Origin: Fenollaria sporofastidiosus
Lineage (GTDB): Bacteria; Bacillota; Clostridia; Tissierellales; Peptoniphilaceae
NCBI RefSeq assembly: GCF_943169635.2
Contig: NZ_OW968186.1
Span: 1,550,001 to 1,614,000, forward strand
Direction: 5' to 3'
Length of the DNA stretch: 64,000 bases
Under the pieces are notes generated by a model. The model saw only the letters and a list, made by a program, of their open reading frames with translations, was not told the origin of the DNA and did no database searches. Positions 1 to 7,825 of this stretch are shown here, one piece after another. The stretch's first letter is position 1, and every line of letters starts with the position of its first letter. The position numbers and the translations under genes are program-made.

Positions 1-1765
1 TTTCTACTTGTGCTTCTCTTATCTTCTTGCCAATCTTTTCATTTCTATCGTCAAGTACTACTCTGTAGCCTTTAGATTTTAGTTCATCGTAAACGGATTT
101 TGCATAGTCGTTAAACTTTTCTGATATTGATAAAATCTTAACTTGTACTGGCGCAAGCCATAATGGGAACTTGCCGATAAATTGTTCGATAAGTATGCCT
201 AAGAATCTCTCTAATGAGCCAAATAAAGCTCTGTGAAGCATAACTGGTCTCTTCTTTTCGCCGTTTTCAGCAATGTAAGTTAAGTCAAAGTTAATTGGCA
301 TTTGGAAGTCAAGTTGAATAGTACCGCATTGCCATGTTCTGCCTATAGCGTCTTCTAAGTGGAAGTCAATCTTTGGTCCGTAGAAAGCACCATCGCCTTC
401 GTTTATAGTGTATTTAATACCTCTCTTCTCAAGTGATGACTTTAGTGCCGCCTCAGCCATGTTCCAAGTTTCTATCTCGCCCATAAAGTCGTCAGGTCTT
501 GTAGATAGTTCAACTGTGTATTTAAAACCGAATGTGCTGTATAGGTAGTCAGCAAGGTCTATCATTTTAAATACTTCATCTTCAACTTGTGATGGCAAGC
601 AGTATACATGCGCGTCGTCTTGAGTAAATGTTCTTACTCTGAATAGTCCGTGTAAAGTACCAGAAAGTTCGTGTCTGTGTACTTGACCAAACTCAGAAAG
701 TCTTATTGGAAGCTCTTTGTATGAGTGTTGACTGTTTGCATAAACTATAGTTGAGCCTGGGCAGTTCATCGGTTTGATAGCGTAGTCCTTGTCATCTATC
801 TTTGTGAAGTACATATTTTCTTTGTAGTGATCCCAGTGGCCACTTCTGTGCCATAGGTCTTCGTTTAAGATGATAGGTGTTAATATTTCACCATAACCAT
901 TCTTAGATAAAACAGCTCTCCACCAAGAAAGAAGTTCGTTTCTAACTACCATACCGTTTGGATGGAAGAATGGGAAGCCTGGTCCTTCATCATGCATGCT
1001 GAATAGATCCATTTCCTTACCAATCTTTCTGTGGTCTCTAAGCTTTGCTTCTTCAAGTCTTGCTAAGTGCTCATCAAGCATCTTCTTCTTAGGGAAAGAT
1101 ACTGCGTAGATTCTTTGAAGCATTTCGTTGTGCTCGTCACCTCTCCAATATGCACCTGCGATTGATAATAGTTTAAATGCTTTAATCTTTGAGATGTCAT
1201 AAAGGTGTGGTCCCTTACATAAGTCAACGAAGTCACCTAATCTATAGAATGAAATGTGTGCATCTTCTGGAAGGTCTTCGATTAGTTCAACCTTGTACTT
1301 TTCTCCAAGCTTCTTAAAGTGCTCAATTGCTTCGTCTCTAGGCATTTCATATCTTTCAAGAACTCCGCCCTCTTTAACTATAGCAGTCATTTCTTTTTCT
1401 ATCTTTTCAAAATCTTCAGGAACAAATCTATGTTCTGTATCGAAGTCGTAGTAGAAACCATCATCAATAGATGGTCCTATAGCGAACTTAACGTCCTTGT
1501 ATAATCTTTGTATTGCGTAAGCCATAAGGTGGGCAGATGTATGCCAAAATATAGCCTTGCCTTCCTTATCTTCAAACTTAACAAATTTTACTTTACTGTC
1601 TTCTTCTAGCGTTTCTTGTAAACCCATTGTTGTGCCATTAACAACAGCCCCTAATACATCTCTTAATAAAACTTCAGATATGTCCTTGCACACATCATAA
1701 AGCTTAACACCCTTATCATACTCTCTACTAGAGCCATCAGGTAGTGTTACAATAATCTTTGACAT
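1..1765 (-). CDS. thrS: Threonine--tRNA ligase, 3' end outside window
   Basis: Charges tRNA-Thr with threonine in the cytoplasm. About 588 residues are visible and the reading frame stays open to the left edge, so only the C-terminal anticodon-binding end is missing. Seen in order: an N-terminal TGS domain beginning MSKIIVTLPDGSSREYDKG, the editing/SAD domain with HTSAHLMAYAIQ, then the class II catalytic core with MNCPGSTIVY, RLSEFGQVHRHE (motif 2) and GPKIDFHLEDAIGR. The start ATG at 1763-1765 follows GGAGGTAAAA. A T-box leader and a strong promoter lie upstream, so expression should rise when tRNA-Thr is uncharged. Confidence 0.97.
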   Translation of the reverse strand, partial: MSKIIVTLPDGSSREYDKGVKLYDVCKDISEVLLRDVLGAVVNGTTMGLQETLEEDSKVKFVKFEDKEGKAIFWHTSAHLMAYAIQRLYKDVKFAIGPSIDDGFYYDFDTEHRFVPEDFEKIEKEMTAIVKEGGVLERYEMPRDEAIEHFKKLGEKYKVELIEDLPEDAHISFYRLGDFVDLCKGPHLYDISKIKAFKLLSIAGAYWRGDEHNEMLQRIYAVSFPKKKMLDEHLARLEEAKLRDHRKIGKEMDLFSMHDEGPGFPFFHPNGMVVRNELLSWWRAVLSKNGYGEILTPIILNEDLWHRSGHWDHYKENMYFTKIDDKDYAIKPMNCPGSTIVYANSQHSYKELPIRLSEFGQVHRHELSGTLHGLFRVRTFTQDDAHVYCLPSQVEDEVFKMIDLADYLYSTFGFKYTVELSTRPDDFMGEIETWNMAEAALKSSLEKRGIKYTINEGDGAFYGPKIDFHLEDAIGRTWQCGTIQLDFQMPINFDLTYIAENGEKKRPVMLHRALFGSLERFLGILIEQFIGKFPLWLAPVQVKILSISEKFNDYAKSVYDELKSKGYRVVLDDRNEKIGKKIREAQVE

Positions 1766-1800
1766 TTTTACCTCCTATAAATATCATTGATGGTGAAATA

Positions 1801-2017
1801 AAAAAAGCCCACCATCCCCCAAGGGACGATGAGACCGTGGTTCCACCCTAATTACTTCTTTTTAAAGCTATAACGTGCTTAACTCCGTGATTCCTTTCGG
1901 ATCCGATTCAAGGTTAGTCTTCATATAAGTGCTTATAGGGAAATCACAGCCAGCATCCCCTCTCTGAATAAGCTTAAGTATACTACTCTTCCTCTCATTA
2001 TCTTTGATTATTAAACT
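1801..2017 (-). promoter_or_regulatory. T-box leader of thrS with terminator/antiterminator
   Basis: The RNA strand carries the T-box consensus AGGGTGGAACCACG at 1835-1849, followed by an imperfect CATCGTCCC/GGGGATG hairpin (1813-1831) and a U tract, which is the terminator form. Upstream is a Stem I-like region with AGAGAGGGGATG near 1955-1970. A possible Thr specifier codon ACC is at 1912-1914 (in CTAACCTTGA); the specifier assignment is tentative. Uncharged tRNA-Thr is expected to stabilise the antiterminator. Confidence 0.9.
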
Positions 2018-2023
2018 GAATAT

Positions 2024-2052
2024 ATAGTATCACAAAGACTTAGCTTTGTCAA
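2024..2052 (-). promoter_or_regulatory. Sigma-A promoter of thrS leader
   Basis: TTGACA (2047-2052), 17-bp spacer, TACTAT (2024-2029). The predicted start is near 2017, just before the T-box leader. It lies immediately downstream of tRNA-Arg, with no terminator between, so tRNA-Arg transcripts may also run into the leader. Confidence 0.8.
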
Positions 2053-2060
2053 GAATTTTT

Positions 2061-2136
2061 TGGCGCATCTAAAAGGAATCGAACCTTCGACCTGCCGATC
2101 CGGAGTCGGCTGCTCTATCCACTGAGCTATAGATGC
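2061..2136 (-). tRNA. tRNA-Arg (anticodon CCG)
   Basis: Cloverleaf: acceptor GCATCTA pairs with TAGATGC, discriminator G, encoded CCA. The anticodon arm is GCCGA-CTCCGGA-TCGGC, giving anticodon CCG, and the T arm contains GGTTCGATTCC. Confidence 0.95.
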
Positions 2137-2158
2137 CGATAGTTTCTTAATCATGTTT

Positions 2159-2187
2159 ATGGTATTGACACTAACATGATTATTCAA
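2159..2187 (-). promoter_or_regulatory. Promoter of tRNA-Arg with inverted repeat
   Basis: TTGAAT (2182-2187), 17-bp spacer, TACCAT (2159-2164). A perfect 9-bp inverted repeat, AATCATGTT / AACATGATT (2149-2157 and 2173-2181), flanks the -10. The start would fall about 15 nt before the tRNA 5' end. The upstream tRNA-Leu terminator supports an independent promoter here. Confidence 0.6.
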
Positions 2188-2212
2188 TGGACTAGTAAGC
2201 AAGTGATTTTAT

Positions 2213-2243
2213 GTATAAAAAAAAGAAGTGCGAACACTTCTTT
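2213..2243 (-). terminator. Rho-independent terminator after tRNA-Leu
   Basis: AAAAGAAGTG-TTCG-CACTTCTTTT: a perfect 10-bp stem closed by a UUCG tetraloop and followed by a run of U. It ends the His-Lys-Leu tRNA transcript. Confidence 0.9.
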
Positions 2244-2327
2244 TGGTGCGGGAAAGAGGACTTGAACCCCCACGTCGTTGACACTAGATCCTAAGTCTAG
2301 CGCGTCTGCCAATTCCGCCACTCCCGC
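2244..2327 (-). tRNA. tRNA-Leu (anticodon TAG)
   Basis: Long-variable-arm tRNA of 84 nt. Acceptor GCGGGAG pairs with TTCCCGC, followed by A and encoded CCA. Anticodon arm CTAGA-CTTAGGA-TCTAG gives TAG. Confidence 0.95.
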
Positions 2328-2331
2328 ATAT

Positions 2332-2408
2332 TGGTGATCCATCCGCGACTCGAACGCGGGACACCCTGATTAAAAGTCAGGTGCTCTGGCCGGCTGAGCT
2401 AATGGACC
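2332..2408 (-). tRNA. tRNA-Lys (anticodon TTT)
   Basis: Acceptor GGTCCAT pairs with ATGGATC, discriminator A, encoded CCA. Anticodon arm CCTGA-CTTTTAA-TCAGG gives TTT. The T arm has GCGTTCGAGTCGC. Confidence 0.95.
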
Positions 2409-2423
2409 AAATTAAAAGAATTA

Positions 2424-2501
2424 TGGGGTGGATAATGAGATTCGAACTCATGACCTCCAGAGCCACAATCTGGCGCCCTAACCAACTAGGCTATACCCAC
2501 C
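2424..2501 (-). tRNA. tRNA-His (anticodon GTG)
   Basis: Anticodon arm CCAGA-TTGTGGC-TCTGG gives GTG. The extra G at position -1 opposite C73, typical of tRNA-His, is visible in GGTGGGTA / TATCCACC, with encoded CCA. First gene of the tRNA transcript. Confidence 0.95.
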
Positions 2502-2569
2502 ATATCTCTGGAATTAAGATTGCTTACCTTCGGCCAAAGTACCTAAGCTATCTCAATAACTACCTTGCC

Positions 2570-2598
2570 ATTATAACAAATATAAGACGCAATGTCAA
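2570..2598 (-). promoter_or_regulatory. Proximal tRNA operon promoter (P1)
   Basis: Perfect consensus: TTGACA (2593-2598), 17 bp, TATAAT (2570-2575). Drives tRNA His-Lys-Leu. The 2502-2815 gap holds this promoter, a second one upstream and the EamA terminator, but no protein gene. Confidence 0.9.
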
Positions 2599-2684
2599 GA
2601 CCTTTTTCAAAAATTCTCAACTTTTTTTATTTAATTTCTTATACTTGCTAATAAGTAAGCCTCTATCTCATCAAGCACTTGTTA

Positions 2685-2713
2685 ATTATAACTCTATTAT
2701 GTGCATTTGTCAA
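2685..2713 (-). promoter_or_regulatory. Distal tRNA operon promoter (P2) framed by inverted repeat
   Basis: Perfect consensus: TTGACA (2708-2713), 17 bp, TATAAT (2685-2690). A perfect 9-bp inverted repeat AAGCACTTG / CAAGTGCTT (2673-2681 and 2711-2719) frames it; one arm overlaps the -35 and the other lies around +1. It points to the tRNA operon and has no ORF of its own. Confidence 0.8.
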
Positions 2714-2772
2714 GTGCTTTTTTAAAAATTCTTTATATTTTTTATTCTCGTTTAAATTAATTTTGATAAAAC

Positions 2773-2803
2773 AATAAAATACCCTCTAAGCAATTTTAGA
2801 GGG
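2773..2803 (-). terminator. Terminator of the lipoprotein-EamA operon
   Basis: CCCTCTAA-aattgc-TTAGAGGG stem (2782-2803) followed by TATTTTATTG, 13 nt beyond the EamA stop codon. Confidence 0.8.
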
Positions 2804-2815
2804 CATATCAACATA

Positions 2816-3691
2816 TTAACTTTTCTTTTTAAGTCTTCCAAGGTTCTTTTGATTGTATAAGAACAGTATCACTGCTGAAAGCAGTATTAGGAAGATACCT
2901 ATATACTCTATAGGTTCTATCTTGTCTTTAAAAATTATGAAGCCTAGTATCGCTGAGAATATAACTGAAGTGTAGTTATATATACTTACCTCTCCTGCTG
3001 GTGCATGTAGGTAGGCTAGTGTTAATAGGTATTGACCTAATCCACCGAAGACTCCTATAAGTAATAGCCATAGCCAATCTATAGGAAGCGGTCTTTTATA
3101 TGTTAAGACAAGTGGAACGAATAAGCAGATGCATGTGACGAAACCAAAGGCTAGCATAATTCTATATGGGTTCTCAGTTTTTCCAAGCGAACCGATTATG
3201 GTATAGGCACCTGCTGCAAAGACTGCAGAGAATATACCTGACAAGGCTGGTATTAGGTTGTAGTTACCTGACGGGTTTGTTACGAAGTACGCACCTAAGA
3301 AGGCAACGACTAATGACATAAGATGAAATCTTGTTAGCTTTTCATTTAAGAATATTGCAGCAAAGATCATTACAAAGAAGGGTGAGCTCTTTTGTAAGAT
3401 CGCTGCGTTGGCTGTCGGCAAGTTCTTTGTTGCGTAGAAATACATAACTGCTCCGAACAAGCCTAAAAAGCCTCTAAAAAATAAAGCTACTCTGTGTTCT
3501 TTAATAGGAACTAGCTTTTCTTTATGCTTTTTAAGCATTATAATGCTGAATATTGATAACAAGAAGTTTCTAAAAACTACTTGTAAGAATATACTTACAC
3601 CTTCTGATGTAAGCTTGACAGCTATCTGCATTAGCGAAAATGCTAGTGCAGACGCTATCATACACAATATACCTTTTGTTTTATCACTCAT
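2816..3691 (-). CDS. EamA/DMT-family permease
   Basis: A 291-residue membrane protein with about ten hydrophobic segments arranged as two EamA repeats of about five helices each. The first repeat has GFLGLFGAVMYFYATKNLPTA and LQKSSPFFVMIFA; the second has GVFGGLGQYLLTLAYLHAPA and YNYTSVIFSAILGF, both family-typical stretches at the repeat ends. It probably exports or imports a small metabolite, and the substrate cannot be read from sequence. Its ATG overlaps the stop of the upstream lipoprotein gene (TAATG), so the two are translationally coupled. A terminator follows. Confidence 0.9.
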   Translation of the reverse strand: MSDKTKGILCMIASALAFSLMQIAVKLTSEGVSIFLQVVFRNFLLSIFSIIMLKKHKEKLVPIKEHRVALFFRGFLGLFGAVMYFYATKNLPTANAAILQKSSPFFVMIFAAIFLNEKLTRFHLMSLVVAFLGAYFVTNPSGNYNLIPALSGIFSAVFAAGAYTIIGSLGKTENPYRIMLAFGFVTCICLFVPLVLTYKRPLPIDWLWLLLIGVFGGLGQYLLTLAYLHAPAGEVSIYNYTSVIFSAILGFIIFKDKIEPIEYIGIFLILLSAVILFLYNQKNLGRLKKKS

Positions 3692-4278
3692 TACTTATAT
3701 ATAACCTCCACTACTTCTTTAGAAAGGTCCAAGCTGCCGTCGTCTTTTAATTTTATACTAAAGTCGATAGCTTTGTCACCATTCTTTACAGTGAATGTAA
3801 ACTTATCAAGATCTGCGTCTGATATAGCAAGCTTAAGTCCAAATTTCTTGCCTAAGTTGAATGATTCACCATCAGATTCTGAGTCTTTCGCCTTAACTAT
3901 AAACTCAGTTTTGTCTTCTTTAGGGAAGATTAGATACTCTTTTGCGTCATCGTTTTCGCTAAGTAATAATTCCTTTACGTTGTACGCTGCAAACAAATCT
4001 TCTTTGTCGTTATTGTTTGTAACGTTTGCTATGCCAATAAGCTCATCATCTTTGAAGTCGTCAAAGTATTTAATATTTACTTTGTCCTTCATATCGCTAG
4101 AGTCTTTCTCAGCTTCGTCCTTGTCTTCTTTCTTCTCTTCAGAAGCATCCTTCGCTTCAGTCTTTTTTCCTTCACTAGCTTCCTCTACTTTATCACTTGC
4201 ATCGCTGTTTGTTTTAGGTGCACATGCCAATGTTAATAGTGAGATTGCTAGTAAAGCTGCAATAATTATCTTTTTCAT
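3691..4278 (-). CDS. Lipoprotein of unknown function
   Basis: 195 residues. Signal peptide MKKIIIAALLAISLL with lipobox LTLAC predicts lipid anchoring at the outer face of the membrane. A charged, low-complexity Lys/Glu/Asp/Ser linker (about residues 25-70) leads to a folded domain of about 125 residues with FDDFKDDELIGIANVTNNND. I do not recognise the domain. The ATG at 4278 is chosen because GGAGG precedes it and the signal peptide begins there; an upstream in-frame Met would add 21 residues before the signal peptide. Coupled to the EamA permease by a 1-nt overlap, so it may be an accessory or binding protein, though that is only inferred from context. Confidence 0.8.
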   Translation of the reverse strand: MKKIIIAALLAISLLTLACAPKTNSDASDKVEEASEGKKTEAKDASEEKKEDKDEAEKDSSDMKDKVNIKYFDDFKDDELIGIANVTNNNDKEDLFAAYNVKELLLSENDDAKEYLIFPKEDKTEFIVKAKDSESDGESFNLGKKFGLKLAISDADLDKFTFTVKNGDKAIDFSIKLKDDGSLDLSKEVVEVIYK

Positions 4279-4309
4279 AATAACCTCCATATCTTTACAT
4301 CTAATTGTC

Positions 4310-4338
4310 ATTATACACTTCTTAAAAATAATTGTCAA
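4310..4338 (-). promoter_or_regulatory. Promoter of lipoprotein-EamA operon
   Basis: TTGACA (4333-4338), 17 bp, TATAAT (4310-4315), 31 nt before the lipoprotein ATG. Confidence 0.85.
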
Positions 4339-4380
4339 CAAAGTATAGATGAAGATAAGTCTCTAGCATTAATTTTGCAA

Positions 4381-4410
4381 ATAAAAAATTCTCCGATTGC
4401 TCAGAGAATT
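4381..4410 (-). terminator. Terminator of stalk-domain protein gene
   Basis: AATTCTC / GAGAATT hairpin (4388-4410) followed by TTTTATTT on the minus strand, about 20 nt past the stop at 4431. Confidence 0.75.
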
Positions 4411-4430
4411 TCTTTTCTTATTTAATCATC

Positions 4431-6029
4431 CTATTTAATTATCCTTACTACTTTAGTCGCGTCGTCCCAATAAACTTCTGCGCCAAGCATCTCGGCGATG
4501 AATCTAAGTGGTGTATATGTTCTGTCGTTTTCTATTAAGACAGGAGAGTCTAGTTCGTAAACAGTGCCATTAACAAGAGCCTTATTCGAACCTATAGTAA
4601 GCTTGATCTCAAGTGGCATCATTGTTTTAAGGTTAAGGCCTTTTATATAAACAGTTCTCTCTGTATCATTCCATGTAACTTTAGCTCCAAGGCTTTCAGC
4701 TACAAATCTCGCCGGCAACATAGTTCTGTTGTTTTTGATGATAGGTGCTGTGTCGTTAGTGACATTTTTGCCAAAGACAGTCATAAGCTTACTGCCTACT
4801 GCTAAGACAATGCTTCTTTCTTTAAGACTTGTATCCTTATTGATAGTCTCTTCATCTTCTCTATATAGATTAGCATCTTCTTCAATGTCTGCAATTCGAT
4901 TATGCCTTTTGCTTTTACGCTCATATATCCTGTGATACTTAGTATCATTTTCGTAATTGTCATATGAGTCTGGACTTGGTGTTGGATGCAATGGTGGATT
5001 TGGTGTTGGTTCTGGATCTGGTGCTTCTTCAACAGTAACTTGTAATTCTACAAGCTTATCTACATAGTTCTTTGATTTGTATATAGCCTTGAATTCTTTT
5101 TCGCCTATTTCGTTTAGCTCTTGATCAGGATTTTTCCATACAAAGCCCTCAGGTAATGCTACAGTTGATAATTTTTTACCCTTTGTACCCTTTAAATCTG
5201 TAGGCTTCTTGCTTTCATAAGTTGGGTCTGTATCTGTAGATTTCTTTATCTCCCATTTAATTTTTATATCATTTTTTGTATAATCTTCTAATTGTATGCC
5301 ATCTATAGTCAACATACATCGCCATATATAATCATTATTTACTTTAAATACAGCTGTATAAATACCTGCATCTGTCGCTTTATTATTTTCTACTGTATAT
5401 CCATTATCGCTCTCATAAGCAGTTTGTTCTCTTCCATTGTAAACTAAGCTCTTTCCTTCATTGACTACTCCTGTGCGTGCAAGACCATCTTTTGCATTTG
5501 GTCTGCTAGCGACTTTAAGTACCTTTTTTTCATTAAAAAATATGTCAAAACTTGTACCATCAACACGCTTAATAGAATAAGCTTTTGTTGGTGTTATATA
5601 TTCTCCATTTATCTTAAGCTTTGTGTTGCCAGTGACACAATAGTTTTTTGATTTGCATAATATTTTCAGATTGTATCTGTACTCGTAATTAGGCATTGCT
5701 TCCACTGGATAATCATATATAGTTGTCCATTCACCACCATTTGTTCTATGCTGAATATATACTATATCAACTGATAATATGTCCGCATGATTTTCAGCTA
5801 TAAATATACGATTATAAGGTCCTGAAGGTCTTGGAATTTTTTTCCATGGAATTAAATCATAGTGGTCACTCATAAAATTTTTATAATCTTCATTATCGCA
5901 TGTAAAACTTACCTCTTTAAGCTCAACAGGTTCACCAGCTGCGTACACACTAGTATCTACACCCATAAACAAAATGCTACTTACTAACAAAAGTGCTAAA
6001 ACAAAACAGAATTTTCTTTTATAATTCAT
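4431..6029 (-). CDS. Secreted protein with C-terminal copper-amine-oxidase-like stalk domains
   Basis: 532 residues with a signal peptide ending near VYAAG (about residue 31). The N-terminal 300 residues look like extracellular beta-sandwich modules, including LEDYTKNDIKIKWEIKKS and KEFKAIYKSKNYVDKLVEL, an Ig-like repeat seen in clostridial surface proteins. A Pro-rich linker (PDPEPTPNPPLHPTPSP, about 340-356) and a charged segment follow. The last 120 residues hold two beta-alpha units of the Cu_amine_oxidN1 'stalk' type: NNRTMLPARFVAESLGAKVTW and NDRTYTPLRFIAEMLGAEVYW. These domains are non-catalytic and probably bind the envelope. Single-gene unit with its own promoter and terminator; the ligand is unknown. 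Confidence 0.88.
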   Translation of the reverse strand: MNYKRKFCFVLALLLVSSILFMGVDTSVYAAGEPVELKEVSFTCDNEDYKNFMSDHYDLIPWKKIPRPSGPYNRIFIAENHADILSVDIVYIQHRTNGGEWTTIYDYPVEAMPNYEYRYNLKILCKSKNYCVTGNTKLKINGEYITPTKAYSIKRVDGTSFDIFFNEKKVLKVASRPNAKDGLARTGVVNEGKSLVYNGREQTAYESDNGYTVENNKATDAGIYTAVFKVNNDYIWRCMLTIDGIQLEDYTKNDIKIKWEIKKSTDTDPTYESKKPTDLKGTKGKKLSTVALPEGFVWKNPDQELNEIGEKEFKAIYKSKNYVDKLVELQVTVEEAPDPEPTPNPPLHPTPSPDSYDNYENDTKYHRIYERKSKRHNRIADIEEDANLYREDEETINKDTSLKERSIVLAVGSKLMTVFGKNVTNDTAPIIKNNRTMLPARFVAESLGAKVTWNDTERTVYIKGLNLKTMMPLEIKLTIGSNKALVNGTVYELDSPVLIENDRTYTPLRFIAEMLGAEVYWDDATKVVRIIK

Positions 6030-6058
6030 CGCTCTACCTCCTATGTACCTATGCCTTC

Positions 6059-6087
6059 ATTATAGTTAATGACGCATCATATGTCAA
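6059..6087 (-). promoter_or_regulatory. Promoter of stalk-domain protein gene
   Basis: TTGACA (6082-6087), 17 bp, TATAAT (6059-6064), about 30 nt upstream of the ATG. Confidence 0.88.
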
Positions 6088-6116
6088 CAGTATTCTAAGG
6101 CTTTACACGCATAAAG

Positions 6117-6151
6117 ACAAAAAAACTGCTAAGGCTCTTTTACCTTAGCAG
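6117..6151 (-). terminator. Terminator of the cobalamin operon
   Basis: CTGCTAAGG / CCTTAGCAG stem (6126-6151) followed by a U-rich run, just beyond the SLH gene stop. It is the first clear terminator after the cbiK start, marking the end of the riboswitch-controlled operon. Confidence 0.9.
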
Positions 6152-6163
6152 CTATACTGATAT

Positions 6164-7045
6164 CTAATCAAGCATTCTTAGTACTGTAACTAAAACTTCC
6201 TGTCTCGTCATATTCTTCTTTGGATTAAACTTAAGGCTACTGTCGCCTTGTAAGAGTCCCTTCTTGATAACACTGTCTATCGCGCTTTTTGCCCACTCAC
6301 TTGCATCGGCATAACCCACTTTGTTCTCAAATTTGTCTTCTAATTTGATTATGCTTGCTAGTCTGTCCAAGATCACTGCGACCTCTTCCCTTGTAATCTT
6401 TCTATCCGGTGCAAATGTTTTGCTCTCGTTATACGTTAAGAGCTTTATCTTGTACGCCTTCTTAACTGCAGTGGACTTTGTATCAATGACCTCTTCGCCT
6501 TCGTAGTCCTTAATGCTCTTTTTGTACTCAAGTGCCTTAATAAGCGCCTCTACGAACTCTAGTCTGCTTGCATCAGCCTTCATATCCTCTCTCATAGTCT
6601 CTGTTACTATACCAAGACTGTCAGCTCTATGTATGGCGTCAGCTGCCCACGCATCGTAGTTCTTTACGCTAAGCGTAGCATTGAATGTGATTGTATTAGA
6701 GAACTCACTCTTTTGTGCATTAACTATGGCCCTGATTCTTACATCAAAACTCATCGAGTATTTGATCTCTTCCTTAAACTTGTACTCATACATACGAGTC
6801 TTTGTATTGTAAGTAAGAGTTATAAGATTATCAAAGTCCTCGCTAAGCCATTTACCATCATCAATCTTGTAATCAAGTTCTAGATTTTCAAATTGTCTAT
6901 GGTCTTCAATTTGAACTTCGATTTTATTATTTTCAAACTTTGCTAAATTTATGCTTATAGGACTAATGCTTTCTGCTTTATTAACATTTAAAGGCGCAAG
7001 ACATATAAGCATCGCTAAAATAATTAAAACAATTGTCTTTTTCAT
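6164..7045 (-). CDS. SLH-domain surface protein
   Basis: 293 residues. The signal peptide (MKKTIVLIILAMLICLAPLN...) ends near residue 24. An unrecognised beta-rich region (25-125) is followed by three S-layer-homology repeats: YDAWAADAIHRADSLGI (about 130-175), VKKAYKIKLLTYNESKTFAPDRKITREE (about 190-230) and WAKSAIDSVIKKGLLQGDSSLKFNPKKNMTRQE in two parts (about 245-293). SLH triplets anchor proteins to pyruvylated wall polymers. The gene overlaps the TraX-like stop by one base (TAATG) and ends the cobalamin operon, so it should be co-expressed with B12 synthesis. Whether it has a corrinoid role is unknown. Confidence 0.9.
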   Translation of the reverse strand: MKKTIVLIILAMLICLAPLNVNKAESISPISINLAKFENNKIEVQIEDHRQFENLELDYKIDDGKWLSEDFDNLITLTYNTKTRMYEYKFKEEIKYSMSFDVRIRAIVNAQKSEFSNTITFNATLSVKNYDAWAADAIHRADSLGIVTETMREDMKADASRLEFVEALIKALEYKKSIKDYEGEEVIDTKSTAVKKAYKIKLLTYNESKTFAPDRKITREEVAVILDRLASIIKLEDKFENKVGYADASEWAKSAIDSVIKKGLLQGDSSLKFNPKKNMTRQEVLVTVLRMLD

Positions 7046-7824
7046 TAGAATATTGCTATAGGGTTACTTGCTATATACATTCTCAAGAAGTAAATAAGTA
7101 GTAAGTGAACTGGATAGAATGCATAGAAGAAGTATTTAAAACCCTTCCCCCTTTCTCCATTGTAAAAGTACATAAGTACAAAGGCACTCATCTGATAGAA
7201 GAAGCCATAGAAGTAACGTGTCGATATTCCTACTAAAAGGTTTTGGAACTTATTAAATCTCACAAAGTACATAAGGACTATCAAGATAACGCCAAACATA
7301 TCATAGTCTGTTTTTAAAAACTTCGCTGCAAAGATGCAAAGAAGTACTCCAGCTATCCTTATTAATGGCTGATTAGCAAACTTTTCTATGATGATAAGTG
7401 CTGCTAGGCCTAAGAATAATGTGAAGAAAACGTTTTGATAGTTTGGATCAAAGACTACGTTCGAGCTTACTAAGTCGAATGGCACTTCTGATATAAGCGC
7501 AAAGATAAACAGTCTTAGTGCGTACTTCATTCTGTTTCTTGTATGTATAAAGCCTTGCACTATAAAGAAGCAGAAGAGTGGAAAGGCGATTCTACCTATC
7601 ACTATCCTACCAATAAAGTGAATTTTATCCATCATTGCGCCTGTTACATATGAACCGGCTATGGTGATATTTGCCGCATTGATTATGTTTTGGTACAAAC
7701 CCACTTCGAAGATGCCATATACCAAGTGGTCAACAAGCATCGAAAGTATGGCTATGAACTTAAGCTGTGTTTGATTAAGTCCCCAAACTTTTTTCTCTTC
7801 TAATAATTTTGTTTCTGTTTCCAT
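7045..7824 (-). CDS. TraX-family membrane protein
   Basis: 259 residues, polytopic, about eight hydrophobic segments. The N-terminal LKFIAILSMLVDHL followed by IGRIAFPLFCFFIVQGF matches the TraX/acyltransferase-3-like family: F-pilin acetylase in conjugative plasmids, but widespread with unknown roles in Firmicutes chromosomes. The start at 7824 is chosen because GGAGAG (7829-7834) precedes it; an in-frame ATG at 7836 overlaps the cobC end and lacks an SD. It lies 1 nt after the cobC stop and is coupled to the SLH gene, so it is in the cobalamin operon. Acetylation of a surface or secreted substrate is an inference. Confidence 0.82.
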   Translation of the reverse strand: METETKLLEEKKVWGLNQTQLKFIAILSMLVDHLVYGIFEVGLYQNIINAANITIAGSYVTGAMMDKIHFIGRIVIGRIAFPLFCFFIVQGFIHTRNRMKYALRLFIFALISEVPFDLVSSNVVFDPNYQNVFFTLFLGLAALIIIEKFANQPLIRIAGVLLCIFAAKFLKTDYDMFGVILIVLMYFVRFNKFQNLLVGISTRYFYGFFYQMSAFVLMYFYNGERGKGFKYFFYAFYPVHLLLIYFLRMYIASNPIAIF

Positions 7825-7825
7825 T

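Noticed and set aside
2381..2725. 114-residue plus-strand open frame across the tRNA region
   Set aside because: It runs antisense through tRNA-Lys and tRNA-His genes and their promoters; no SD, no protein-like composition.
3773..4348. 191-residue plus-strand open frame, Ser/Leu-rich
   Set aside because: Mirror image of the lipoprotein gene; its Ser/Phe/Leu bias comes from the antisense of Lys/Glu-rich codons.
4802..5032. 76-residue minus-strand frame inside the stalk-domain gene
   Set aside because: Out-of-frame shadow within a well-supported coding region; no SD.
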